Positions 33,496 to 41,557 of a stretch of 64,000 nucleotides of DNA are shown here, in pieces. The DNA is from DATKIY01 sp963726755 (GTDB lineage Bacteria; Actinomycetota; Actinomycetes; JAHEKZ01), in contig CAVSDB010000003.1 of the NCBI GenBank assembly GCA_963726755.1, forward strand, positions 930,001-994,000, in the 5' to 3' direction. Position 1 is the first letter of the stretch. Each line of letters opens with the position of its first letter. A program made the position numbers and the translations under genes. A model generated the notes under the pieces. The model made no database searches, was not told where the DNA came from, and saw nothing but the letters and a program-made list of their open reading frames with translations.

Positions 33496-34925
33496 CGTTT
33501 CTCGGGAACCGCACGCAACTTTCCGTCAAGAGCTGCGTAACGACCTTGCAGTTCGCTTCGTAGGTTCTCGGGTTCGATGATTCCATCGATGACGAGGTCT
33601 GAAGCAAGACGCATCAGGTCAACATCCTCTTCGTACGCCACGCGACGTTCTTCGATGTACGTCTCGCGCTCCGCTTCAGTTTTGAGTTCGGAAATCTTCT
33701 TTGCGTAGACGGCGTTAACCGCAGCGGCTGGTCCCATGACGGCGATGCGTGCGTTCGGTAGTGCAAGGCAAGCGTCGGGGGAGAAGCCGGGTCCACCCAT
33801 TGCGTACAACCCAGCTCCGTACGCCTTGCGGACGATGACGGAGATCTGCGGGACGGTTGCTTCTGCAACGGCGGTTATCATCTTCGCGCCGTGACGAATG
33901 ATGCCCTGACGTTCGACCTGCGTGCCAATCATGAAGCCGGGGACGTCGGCGAGGTAGAGCAGCGGGATGTTGAACGCGTCGCAGAACCAGATGAAGCGCG
34001 CGGCCTTGTCGGCGGAGTCGTTGAACAGCACACCACCGCGTACCGCCGAGTTGTTGGCGACTACACCAACGGTGCGGCCGTCGATGCGCGCGAGTCCGGT
34101 GATGAGTTCAGCGGCGAACTCCGCCTTCACTTCGAAGAACGACTCTGCATCGATCAGTCCGTTGATGAACGTGTGCATGTCGAAGGGCGTTGACTCATTC
34201 GTCGGGACCATCGATCCGTCGAGTTTCACTGCGGGTGCTTCGCTGGTGTATGACGGCGAGGTACCTCGCCAGTTGGTCGGCAGATACGAGAAGTAGAGCT
34301 TGGCTTCGTCGATCGCTTCCTGATCGTCGGCAACGAGGTTGTCACCGCAGCCAGAGACGGTTGCGTGCATGCGCGCGCCACCCATCTCTTCCAGAGTCAC
34401 GTGCTCACCGATGACGACCTCTGCCATGCGCGGCGAACCGAGGTACATGGACGCGGAGTGCTCGACCATGATGACGATGTCCGCGAACGACGGGATGTAT
34501 GCGCCACCTGCAGCCGACGGTCCGAATAGGCAACAAATCTGCGGCGTCTTGCCCGACAGCGAGACCTGGTTGGCGAATATCCGACCTGCGCCGCGGCGCC
34601 CGGGGAAGAGGTCGACCTGGTCGGTGATCCGCGCGCCCGCGGAGTCGATAAACCAGAAGATCGGAAGCTCGGAAGCAAGTGCGCGCTCGGTGACGCGAAT
34701 CATCTTCTCAACGGTGCGGGCACCCCACGAGCCAGCCTTGACGCTCCAGTCGTTTGCGACGACGAGCGCAGCGCGACCATCGACGAGGCCCTGTCCGGTG
34801 ACCACACCATCTGCGGGGAGGTTGCCAGCAAGGACGTTGGCTAGTGCTCCGTCCTCGACGAACGTCCCCTCGTCAAACAGCAGAGCGATGCGTTGGCGCG
34901 CGCCGAGTCGTTCGGGCTTGTTCAC
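33474..34925 (-). CDS. Acyl-CoA carboxylase beta subunit (carboxyltransferase, AccD1/LiuB type)
   Basis: 483 aa from GTG 34925, overlapping the acyl-CoA dehydrogenase stop. Crotonase-fold carboxyltransferase with the two oxyanion-hole Gly regions SAAGGAYIPSF and AYGAGLYAMGG, and the acyl-CoA/biotin domains of the AccD family. It should transfer CO2 from carboxybiotin to an acyl-CoA, probably 3-methylcrotonyl-CoA by gene context (mycobacterial accD1-accA1-fadE19-maoC-citE). The partner biotin carboxylase/BCCP subunit that normally follows is not present in this locus. The gene converges with the Doc toxin. Confidence 0.92.
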   Translation of the reverse strand: MNKPERLGARQRIALLFDEGTFVEDGALANVLAGNLPADGVVTGQGLVDGRAALVVANDWSVKAGSWGARTVEKMIRVTERALASELPIFWFIDSAGARITDQVDLFPGRRGAGRIFANQVSLSGKTPQICCLFGPSAAGGAYIPSFADIVIMVEHSASMYLGSPRMAEVVIGEHVTLEEMGGARMHATVSGCGDNLVADDQEAIDEAKLYFSYLPTNWRGTSPSYTSEAPAVKLDGSMVPTNESTPFDMHTFINGLIDAESFFEVKAEFAAELITGLARIDGRTVGVVANNSAVRGGVLFNDSADKAARFIWFCDAFNIPLLYLADVPGFMIGTQVERQGIIRHGAKMITAVAEATVPQISVIVRKAYGAGLYAMGGPGFSPDACLALPNARIAVMGPAAAVNAVYAKKISELKTEAERETYIEERRVAYEEDVDLMRLASDLVIDGIIEPENLRSELQGRYAALDGKLRAVPEKRHGVPPG

Positions 34926-36088
34926 GACTTGGCTCCGAGGCCGAGGCTGCGTGCGATCACCATGCGCATGATCTCGGACGTGCCTTCGCCGATCTCGAGG
35001 ATCTTCGCGTCGCGGTAGAGCCGCGCGACCGGTGACTCCTCCATGAAGCCGTAGCCGCCGAAGACTTGCGTCGCTACTTGTGTCGCGCGAACTGCTGCCT
35101 CGGACGAGAACAGTTTCGCGGTAGCCGCAGCACGAGTAACTTCCGCCGCTGGACGTCCCGCGTCCTTGAGGTACGCCGCTTGGTACGTCAGAGCGCGGGC
35201 GGCGTCGACGTCGACGGCGAGGTCGCTGATCGCGAACGCGATCCCCTGACGAGAACCGATCGGTGCGCCGAACGACGTACGCGTCTTGGCTTGCTCGACC
35301 GACGCATCTAGACAAGCGCGCGCTAAGCCAAGGGCGAGCGCCGAGATGGCGATGCGTCCGTCGTCGAGCATTGAGAGGAGTTGACGAAGACCTGCACCGC
35401 GCGGTCCGAGCAGCGCATCTTGCGGTAACCGAACGTCGCTGAAACTCAGACCGTGGGTGTCGCTGGCGTGCCAGCCGAGTTTGTCGTACGCCGGTGCAAC
35501 GTCGAAGCCTTCGGTGCCCGACGGCACGATCAGCGTCGAGATCTCTGCCTTGCCATCTGCCATCCCGGTGCGCGCGGTGATGGTGACGCACGAAGTGATC
35601 GGTGTACCGGAGTTGGTGATGAACGCTTTCGCACCGTTGACGACCCACTCATCGCCGTCGAGTTCGGCGTGCGTACGTGTTGCGCCGGCGTCGCTACCAG
35701 CGTCCGGCTCGGTGAGTCCGAACGCTGCGAGTGCACGTCCGGTGACGAGGTCGGGCAGCCAGCGTTCGCGTTGCGTGTCAGTGCCGAACGTCAGGATCGG
35801 ATTGATGCCGAGCCCAACTGCGGCGGACAACGTGATCCCGATCGCCTGGTCGACGCGGCCCAGTTCTTCGACCGCAACGCACAACGACGTGAAGTCGCCG
35901 CCAGCACCGCCGAACTTCTCGGGAACGACGAGTCCGAACAAGCCGAGGTCGCCGAGTCGGGGGATGAGGTCGACCGGGAACGTGTGCTCGCGGTCCCACT
36001 GCGCGGAGTGGGGTGCGATCTCGGCCTGGGCGAAGTCTCGAACGACCTCGCGTAACGCCTCGTGCTCGGGTTCTAGTTCGAATCGCAC
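34922..36088 (-). CDS. Acyl-CoA dehydrogenase (FadE19/isovaleryl-CoA dehydrogenase-like)
   Basis: 388 aa from GTG 36088, preceded by GGAG. ACAD features are visible: the FAD/substrate motif FGLTEPDAGSDA, ARTSFG-like KTRTSFGAPIGSRQG, and QVFGGYGF followed by RDAKILEIGEGTSEI with Glu368 as catalytic base, in the position of medium/short-chain enzymes. By order (carboxylase, dehydrogenase, MaoC, CitE-like lyase) it probably handles branched acyl-CoA from leucine. Expressed with the carboxylase from a promoter overlapping the LiuR-like palindrome. Confidence 0.93.
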   Translation of the reverse strand: MRFELEPEHEALREVVRDFAQAEIAPHSAQWDREHTFPVDLIPRLGDLGLFGLVVPEKFGGAGGDFTSLCVAVEELGRVDQAIGITLSAAVGLGINPILTFGTDTQRERWLPDLVTGRALAAFGLTEPDAGSDAGATRTHAELDGDEWVVNGAKAFITNSGTPITSCVTITARTGMADGKAEISTLIVPSGTEGFDVAPAYDKLGWHASDTHGLSFSDVRLPQDALLGPRGAGLRQLLSMLDDGRIAISALALGLARACLDASVEQAKTRTSFGAPIGSRQGIAFAISDLAVDVDAARALTYQAAYLKDAGRPAAEVTRAAATAKLFSSEAAVRATQVATQVFGGYGFMEESPVARLYRDAKILEIGEGTSEIMRMVIARSLGLGAKS

Positions 36089-36099
36089 GGCGGATCTCC

Positions 36100-36121
36100 T
36101 TGACGTTTACGTTAACGTCAA
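36100..36121. promoter_or_regulatory. LiuR-like MerR operator between divergent acyl-CoA catabolism genes
   Basis: A 22-bp near-perfect palindrome with outer arms TTGACGTT and AACGTCAA (20 of 22 positions symmetric) sits 12 bases before the dehydrogenase GTG and 14 bases before the MerR ATG. It resembles the LiuR operator known from branched-chain amino acid degradation operons (TTTACG/CGTAAA-like). The adjacent MerR protein is the obvious ligand-controlled regulator. Confidence 0.82.
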
Positions 36122-36134
36122 TCACCATAACCCC

Positions 36135-36587
36135 ATGACCCCACCTGCTGGCAAGACCCAAGCCGGGCCGGCTGCCGAGCAGGAGGAGTGGACGATCGGG
36201 GATCTGGCCGCTGAACTCGAGGTCACCCCCCGCACGCTGCGGTTTTACGAGGCCGAAGGCCTGATCGCCCCAATCAGGCGCCCGGCGGGACGCAGGTACA
36301 CCCGGCGCGACCGAGCCCGGATGCTGTTGATTCTTCGCGGGAAGCGATTCGGCATGTCGCTGACCGAGATCCGCGAAATCCTCGACATGTACGACGATGC
36401 GCCGGACACCAAAGAGCGCCAACTTGAGACCGTCGTCAGCCGAATCGCCGAGATCCGCGATGACCTCACCGTCAAGCAGCGTGACATCGCCAATACCCTC
36501 GAGGAACTCGCCGAGGTGTCGGCACGCTGCCAGGTCAGGCTCGACCAACTGCGAACCGGGCAGCAGTCTGGAGGAACGAATGACTGA
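36135..36587 (+). CDS. MerR-family regulator (LiuR-like) of acyl-CoA catabolism
   Basis: 150 aa from ATG 36135; CACCAT six bases upstream suggests a leaderless start. The N-terminal MerR helix-turn-helix is EEWTIGDLAAELEVTPRTLRFYEAEGLIAP, the wing RRPAGRRYTRRDRARM, then a coiled C-terminal helix (about 85-140) lacking metal-binding Cys clusters. It is divergent from the dehydrogenase-carboxylase pair and its operator-like palindrome lies between. Likely derepressed by an acyl-CoA intermediate. Its stop overlaps the MaoC start. Confidence 0.92.
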   Translation: MTPPAGKTQAGPAAEQEEWTIGDLAAELEVTPRTLRFYEAEGLIAPIRRPAGRRYTRRDRARMLLILRGKRFGMSLTEIREILDMYDDAPDTKERQLETVVSRIAEIRDDLTVKQRDIANTLEELAEVSARCQVRLDQLRTGQQSGGTND

Positions 36588-37059
36588 CGAAGAGCCCGTC
36601 GTTGAGCAGCGTGGGCTTTGGTACGAGGAGATGACCGTCGGCACGGTCTACCGCCACGCGCCAGGTCGAACCATTGGTGAGGCCGACAACACGTTGTTCA
36701 GCGCGCTGACGATGAACCAGCAGGCATTGCATGTCGACGAGGTGTTCGCGCGCGAGCAGGAGTTCGGCTCGCGGCTCGTTAACAGCCTGATGACGTTGTC
36801 GATGGTCGTCGGGTTGTCTGTCGGGCAACTGACCCAACACACCCTCGTCGCGAACCTTGGCTTCTCGGACGTGACGTTCCCGAATCCGCTGTTCCACGGC
36901 GACACGTTGTACGCGCAGACGCTCGTGACTGACAAGCGGTTGTCGCGCACTCGTCCGCACCAGGGAATCGTCACGCTGCAGCATCGCGGCCACAACCAAA
37001 AGGACGATCTCGTCGTCGAAGCAACGCGAACGACGTTGGTACGACTGGAGCCGCGGTGA
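36580..37059 (+). CDS. MaoC-family enoyl-CoA hydratase/dehydratase
   Basis: 159 aa from ATG 36580, eight bases before the MerR stop and preceded by GGAGG. Hot-dog fold with EADNTLFSALTMNQQALHVDE, where Asp and His of the hydratase motif are kept, and FPNPLFHGDTLYAQT. Corresponds in place to mycobacterial Rv2499c in the leucine operon, so it probably hydrates or dehydrates a branched intermediate. Overlaps the lyase start (GTGA). Confidence 0.9.
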   Translation: MTDEEPVVEQRGLWYEEMTVGTVYRHAPGRTIGEADNTLFSALTMNQQALHVDEVFAREQEFGSRLVNSLMTLSMVVGLSVGQLTQHTLVANLGFSDVTFPNPLFHGDTLYAQTLVTDKRLSRTRPHQGIVTLQHRGHNQKDDLVVEATRTTLVRLEPR

Positions 37060-37862
37060 GGCAGATCGGTGGAGGGTCAGGACCGGCGTACCTCTTTTGT
37101 CCGGCAAATCGACCAGACCGGTTTCAGAAGGCGGTGGACGCCGCTGACTTTGTGATCCTCGATCTCGAAGACGCGGTTGCAGAAGCTGACAAGGAAAGCG
37201 CTCGGCAACATCTGATCGCCAGCCCGATCGATCCAGACGTAACCATCGTTCGGATCAACCCGATCGGCTCGCCGCATCATCCGGTCGACCTGGCTGCGCT
37301 CGCGCTGACGTCCTACCGACGTGTGATGGTGCCGAAAGCTGAAGATGCGCGGGCGCTTTCGAGGCTCGGTGCGTACGAACTCATCGCGTTGTGCGAGACG
37401 GCGAGCGGCGTCGTCAATGCGCCAGCGGTCGCGTTGGTCGAGGCGGTCGTTGCGCTGATGTGGGGGGCTGAGGATCTGGCCGTCTCGCTTGGAGGTCGTG
37501 GGAGCCGCGACGCGGACGGTGAGTACCTCGACGTCGCCCGTCACGCGCGCTCGTCCGTGCTGCTGGCCGCGGGGGCTGCTGGCAAGGTCGCGATCGACGC
37601 CGTCTACCTCGACATTGGTGACCTGGACGGGTTACGTCGTGAAGCGAACGATGCCGCGACGTCCGGCTTTGCCGGCAAGGCGTGTATTCATCCGAAGCAG
37701 GTCGACGTCGTACGGGACGCATTCCGTCCCAGCGACGATCAGGTCGCGTGGGCGCAGCGAGTCGTCGACACCGCGTCGGGGGGTGGCGTGACAACGGTCG
37801 ACGGCCGCATGGTCGACGACCCACTGCTACGTCAAGCCCGCACAATCCTTGCAATGCGGTAA
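37056..37862 (+). CDS. HpcH/HpaI (CitE-like) CoA-ester lyase
   Basis: 268 aa from GTG 37056. TIM-barrel CitE-like lyase with FCPANRPDRFQKAVDAADFVILDLEDAV, KAEDARALS, ALCETASGVV (metal-binding Glu) and WGAEDLAVSLGG (metal-binding Asp). By position it matches mycobacterial Rv2498c, reported to cleave beta-hydroxyacyl-CoA intermediates in leucine and itaconate breakdown. It is the last gene of the MerR-MaoC-lyase operon. It may do the job of HMG-CoA lyase, no gene for which is present here. Confidence 0.9.
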   Translation: MRQIGGGSGPAYLFCPANRPDRFQKAVDAADFVILDLEDAVAEADKESARQHLIASPIDPDVTIVRINPIGSPHHPVDLAALALTSYRRVMVPKAEDARALSRLGAYELIALCETASGVVNAPAVALVEAVVALMWGAEDLAVSLGGRGSRDADGEYLDVARHARSSVLLAAGAAGKVAIDAVYLDIGDLDGLRREANDAATSGFAGKACIHPKQVDVVRDAFRPSDDQVAWAQRVVDTASGGGVTTVDGRMVDDPLLRQARTILAMR

Positions 37863-37867
37863 CTAGT

Positions 37868-37885
37868 GGTTGCTATAGCAACCAA
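37868..37885. promoter_or_regulatory. Perfect 18-bp palindrome between convergent genes
   Basis: TGGTTGCTATAGCAACCA is perfectly symmetric. It lies between the lyase stop (37862) and the exporter permease stop (37936). The form (TTGC-TATA-GCAA) resembles operators of MarR-type regulators, but the place, downstream of both genes, is odd. With seven-base arms and no U-tract on either strand it is a poor terminator. Its purpose is unknown. Confidence 0.5.
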
Positions 37886-37935
37886 AATCTTCCGCAATGC
37901 TGGACTCCCCCCGGACGGCCCGACGGTACGACGCG

Positions 37936-38691
37936 TTAGTCGTAGTTGGCCATGGTTCGCACGTTGATGTAGATCATCCCCACCACGAACACCACTACGA
38001 CCGCGAATCCCTTGCTGATCACGGCCCAGTCGAGGTCGACGAGGATCAGTGAACGCATCGCTTCCATCACGTACGTCACCGGGTTCAGCGTCGCCGCGAT
38101 CTCCATGGGACGTGTCAGCAACCCGCGCGGTACGAAGTTGGGAGTCAGGAACAGCAGCGGGAAGAAGACGAGTCCCGCCGAGTTAGTCGCTGCACCGTTA
38201 CGGGTCTTCAGCGCGACGAACTGCAAGAAGCCGGTGTACCCAACGGCCCATCCCGCAGTCAGCGCCACCAGCAGGATGAAGCCGAGCGGACCACTCGCGA
38301 TCCTGATCCCGAACAGCAGCGACAGCACGACGATCAGCGTCGTCATGCCGACGGACTTCAGCGCCTCGGCATCCATCCGTCCCATCGCCAGCGAGTGACG
38401 TGGCACCGGAGCGGCGCGCAACTTGTCGAAGTAGCCACCCTCGATCTCTTCGACGAGGTACAGCGCTGCGGTACCGAACGACGCCGCGAGCAGCAGCGTG
38501 CTCGGCAGCTGGAACGCGGCGTAGTTCTGCCCTTCGAGGAATGGCGTCGAGCCCGACGGGAAGATCTTCGCCGCCTGTCCAACGTTCACCACGAGAAAGA
38601 AGATCGGAATCAGCAGCGTCGGGAGCAACGCGTCTGGAGTGCGTTTGGCCTCGCGCAGTGCGCGCTCGGCGAGAACGGTGGTCTTGCTCAT
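37936..38691 (-). CDS. ABC-2-type exporter permease (DrrB-like)
   Basis: 251 aa with six membrane helices and the ABC-2 segment TRNGAATNSAGLVFFPLLFLTPNFVPRGLLT..MEIAATLNPVTYVMEAMRSL. With the ATPase gene just before it, it forms a DrrAB-type drug or lipid exporter. Its start overlaps the ATPase stop by four bases. Substrate unknown. Confidence 0.9.
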   Translation of the reverse strand: MSKTTVLAERALREAKRTPDALLPTLLIPIFFLVVNVGQAAKIFPSGSTPFLEGQNYAAFQLPSTLLLAASFGTAALYLVEEIEGGYFDKLRAAPVPRHSLAMGRMDAEALKSVGMTTLIVVLSLLFGIRIASGPLGFILLVALTAGWAVGYTGFLQFVALKTRNGAATNSAGLVFFPLLFLTPNFVPRGLLTRPMEIAATLNPVTYVMEAMRSLILVDLDWAVISKGFAVVVVFVVGMIYINVRTMANYD

Positions 38692-39488
38692 GCCTGAACC
38701 TCCTTGACCTCGCCAGCGCTGCGTTCTCGCTGGCGACCGGTGACGTCGAGGAAGACGTCGTCGAGCGACGGTTCGTAGTCGAGTCCGCGACGTTGCTTCA
38801 GGTCGGCCTTGAGCGACGCCGGAGTCCCCTCGCGCACGATGAGTCCGTCATCGATGATCGCCAACCGCTCGCACAACGCGTCGGCCTCTTCGAGATATTG
38901 CGTGGTCAAGAACACGGTTGTCCCTTGTTGGTTGATGCGGCGGACCTCGTCCCAGACGACGAGTCGGCTCGCCGGGTCGAGGCCGGTGGTGGGTTCATCG
39001 AGGAACAGCACGTCGGGACGGTGCACGAGTGCGGACGCGAGGTCGAGCCGACGCTTCATGCCGCCGGAGTACGTCTTGATGAGACGGTCGGCGGCGTCCT
39101 CGAGGTCGACGAGTTCGAGCAATTCGTTGGCTCGCGCGCCACCCTCGGCCCGCGTCAGACCGAACAGCCTGGCCTGCAGGACGAGCAACTCACGTCCGGT
39201 CTGCCGGTTGTCGAGGCCCGCTTCTTGCAGCGCGACGCCGATCTTTCGCCGTGTCTCGTCAGGATTAGCGGCGACGTCGACCCCCGCGACCTTCGCCGTG
39301 CCCGCCGTGATGCGGGTCAACGTCGTGAGCATGCGTACGGTCGTGGACTTGCCGGCCCCGTTCGGGCCGAGGAAGCCGAATATTTCGCCTTCCGTGACCG
39401 CCAAATCGACGCCTCGGACGGCCTCGACCTTGCTCTTGCGACTGGAGAATGTCTTCTTGAGGCCATGCGCCTCTACGGCTGGAGTCAT
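38688..39488 (-). CDS. ABC transporter ATP-binding protein (DrrA-like)
   Basis: 266 aa from ATG 39488 (MTPAVEAHGLKKTF); longer readings have no support. Walker A GPNGAGKST, Q-loop ALQEAGLD, signature YSGGMKRRLDLASAL, Walker B VLFLDEPTTGLD and the H-like Q in LTTQYLEEADALCER are present. The C-terminus has the DrrA-type tail SLDDVFLDVTGR. Energises the neighbouring permease. Divergent from the sulfotransferase-like gene 78 bases away. Confidence 0.93.
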   Translation of the reverse strand: MTPAVEAHGLKKTFSSRKSKVEAVRGVDLAVTEGEIFGFLGPNGAGKSTTVRMLTTLTRITAGTAKVAGVDVAANPDETRRKIGVALQEAGLDNRQTGRELLVLQARLFGLTRAEGGARANELLELVDLEDAADRLIKTYSGGMKRRLDLASALVHRPDVLFLDEPTTGLDPASRLVVWDEVRRINQQGTTVFLTTQYLEEADALCERLAIIDDGLIVREGTPASLKADLKQRRGLDYEPSLDDVFLDVTGRQRERSAGEVKEVQA

Positions 39489-39565
39489 GCGCTCGACCCT
39501 AGATGAGAGGGCAGACACCCGACATCTGGATACCCTTTGGCGATGCACTCTCTGGGCGATACTCC

Positions 39566-40618
39566 GTGACTGAGTTGACGGTTGTACTGCACATCGGCGC
39601 GATGAAGACTGGTACGTCGTATCTCCAGTCCGTCATGAACCGCAATGCCGACGTCCTCGCTGATCGCGGCGTCCTCTGGTCTGGCGACGTTCGCTCGTAC
39701 CAACGCTTGGCGGTCCTTGACCTCGTCAATTCAGCACCGGCGGCACCGCAACCCGGCGGCGCATGGACCGAAATGACAGAACGCCTACTCAGGCACCCAG
39801 GACCAACCGCAGTCGTCTCGATGGAGTTCTTGTCGTTCGCCTCGGACGCCGCCGTCCAGAACGCGATTGCCTCGCTCAAGCCAGCTCGAGTGCGGGTAGT
39901 GCTAGGCGTCAGAGACCTGGGACGTGCGATCCCAGCCCAATGGCAGGAGTCCACCAGGAATCGACACACGTGGACCTACGGCTCCTACCTGACTGGGCTG
40001 ATGCACTACCCGGCGAACGAAACCAAGTCTGGCCACCACTTCTGGCTGAGACAAGATTGGCCGCGCATCCTGCGGACCTGGCGACAGTACGTGGCCGAAG
40101 GCGACTTGACCGTCATGACTGTTCCGCCCCGCGGCACTCCGGCTGAGGAACTCTGGTCGCGTTTTTGTCAGGCGGCAGGGATCGACTCAACTGGCGTCGA
40201 TCTACAGGGCACACCGAACGACTCGCTCGGTGCAGCATCTGCGGAACTCATGCGCAGGCTAAGTATCGAGGCAAATCAGCGGGGCCTGAGTCGCGCCGAG
40301 TACGAGCCGCTCGGAACGTTGCTCGGCAAAGGGGTACTGGCGCATCGCCGTGGTAGTGAACCGGGACTTGTCGTCCCCGAACAGCATCGCGCCTGGGTGG
40401 ACCAAAGATCTGCTCGGTTGATCAAAGACGTCGGGGAGATCGACCCGAAAATTGTCGGTGACTTGGACGACCTCATTCCCCGCTGGACCATTGATGACCT
40501 TAACAACACGACCTCGACACCCATCAAGATCGAGACTGACATATTGCTCGATGCAGCGATAGACGGGCTCTTCGCATTCGCGAAGCAGTTGGCTGCGCCA
40601 CACGACTCAATGGACTGA
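39566..40618 (+). CDS. Sulfotransferase-like P-loop protein
   Basis: About 350 aa from GTG 39566 (VTELTVVLHIGAMKTGTSYLQ). The 5'-phosphosulfate loop GAMKTGTSYLQ is typical of PAPS-dependent sulfotransferases, and the 3'-phosphate side may be VVLGVRDLGRAIPAQWQES. The rest is divergent. Proteins of this shape often modify cell-surface glycans or are annotated only as hypothetical sulfotransferases. No acceptor can be named. The 3'-phosphate Ser region is not fully clear, so activity is inferred. Confidence 0.72.
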   Translation: MTELTVVLHIGAMKTGTSYLQSVMNRNADVLADRGVLWSGDVRSYQRLAVLDLVNSAPAAPQPGGAWTEMTERLLRHPGPTAVVSMEFLSFASDAAVQNAIASLKPARVRVVLGVRDLGRAIPAQWQESTRNRHTWTYGSYLTGLMHYPANETKSGHHFWLRQDWPRILRTWRQYVAEGDLTVMTVPPRGTPAEELWSRFCQAAGIDSTGVDLQGTPNDSLGAASAELMRRLSIEANQRGLSRAEYEPLGTLLGKGVLAHRRGSEPGLVVPEQHRAWVDQRSARLIKDVGEIDPKIVGDLDDLIPRWTIDDLNNTTSTPIKIETDILLDAAIDGLFAFAKQLAAPHDSMD

Positions 40619-40639
40619 ATTCGCGGCTATCGTCACGCC

Positions 40640-41173
40640 ATGCGCGCGCGGACGGTCGTCACGGCGATCCTCGTAGCTGTACTCGCGCTCACTTCATGCG
40701 GCCACGGCAGCGGCGACTTGGATCAGTACGACCCGGTGGCGGCGTCGGTCTGGCCAGACCTCACCGGTGTCCAAGTCGTCTCGAGCCGCGGCTACGCCGG
40801 ACTCGACTGCTGTGAGAGCCATCCGTACTTGCGCGAGGTCTTACTGAACGTCCAGTCGACCTCTGACTTCGACGAGGCATCGGACGTTGTTGTAAAGGGA
40901 TTGCGTAATGCAGGTTGGACTGACTACGACTGCGTTGGCGTTGTGTGCATGCAACACGACGCTTACCGCGTTGCTTTGTATCACCCGCGTGGCCATGAGA
41001 AGCGGGGGAACACCGACGTCCTCATTCGCCTGACGCGGGACGCGAACCTTGGAGCTAGGGCGCTCGTGGCTCGACTTGGACCCAATCGCGCGCCTATTGC
41101 TGCTGGCGGGCTGCGCTCTGCGGCCGACACTTCGTCACCCACCGAGACTGCAACTCCACTCCGACCGAGTTGA
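40640..41173 (+). CDS. Putative lipoprotein, unknown
   Basis: 177 aa with a signal and lipobox LALTSC (Cys20). A -10-like TATCGT stands six bases before ATG 40640. The mature part has four more Cys (DCCES, DCVGVVC), maybe disulfide-bonded, and ends in a Ser/Thr/Pro-rich tail. I recognise no family. Its stop overlaps a possible TTG start of the next small ORF. Confidence 0.7.
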   Translation: MRARTVVTAILVAVLALTSCGHGSGDLDQYDPVAASVWPDLTGVQVVSSRGYAGLDCCESHPYLREVLLNVQSTSDFDEASDVVVKGLRNAGWTDYDCVGVVCMQHDAYRVALYHPRGHEKRGNTDVLIRLTRDANLGARALVARLGPNRAPIAAGGLRSAADTSSPTETATPLRPS

Positions 41174-41436
41174 GCACGGCCCCGCCGCTTACTGCAAGAA
41201 CCCGTCAATCACATCGCTCGACCAGCCAAACAATGCTGGCGACTCATCTTGCAGCGGCTGCGTCCCACATCGGCATCGGGGGAGCTGCCGTCGTCGTCAA
41301 GGAGACCAGTCGGACGGCTACCGTCCGAATCGTCGATGCGAGCGGACGGACGGTGACGCAGTTGCAACTTTCTGCCCACGACAGCGGCTGGCACGTCGGC
41401 TCGCTCACCCACTGCACTGTCAAGGAGAAGGGTTGA
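41170..41436 (+). CDS. Small hypothetical protein, uncertain start
   Basis: Up to 88 aa from a TTG at 41170 overlapping the lipoprotein stop, or 67 aa from an ATG at 41233. The C-terminal half (VVVKETSRTATVRIVDASGRTVTQLQLSAHDSGWHVGS) looks like a real beta-rich domain. No membrane segment is certain. It could be the second gene of the lipoprotein unit. Confidence 0.45.
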   Translation: MSTAPPLTARTRQSHRSTSQTMLATHLAAAASHIGIGGAAVVVKETSRTATVRIVDASGRTVTQLQLSAHDSGWHVGSLTHCTVKEKG

Positions 41437-41557
41437 TCCCCGCCGCCCACGTTCCAGAGCGTCCCTGCGGTAACGCTTTCGGGACGATTCAGCGGGCAGA
41501 CTCGGCAGCATCAGGGCGGGAAGGGGCGACTATGTCTTATTTCCACGTGGGCCGGTC

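Noticed and set aside
38400..39506. 368-aa open frame antisense to the exporter genes
   Set aside because: Antisense shadow of clear ABC transporter genes with all motifs intact.
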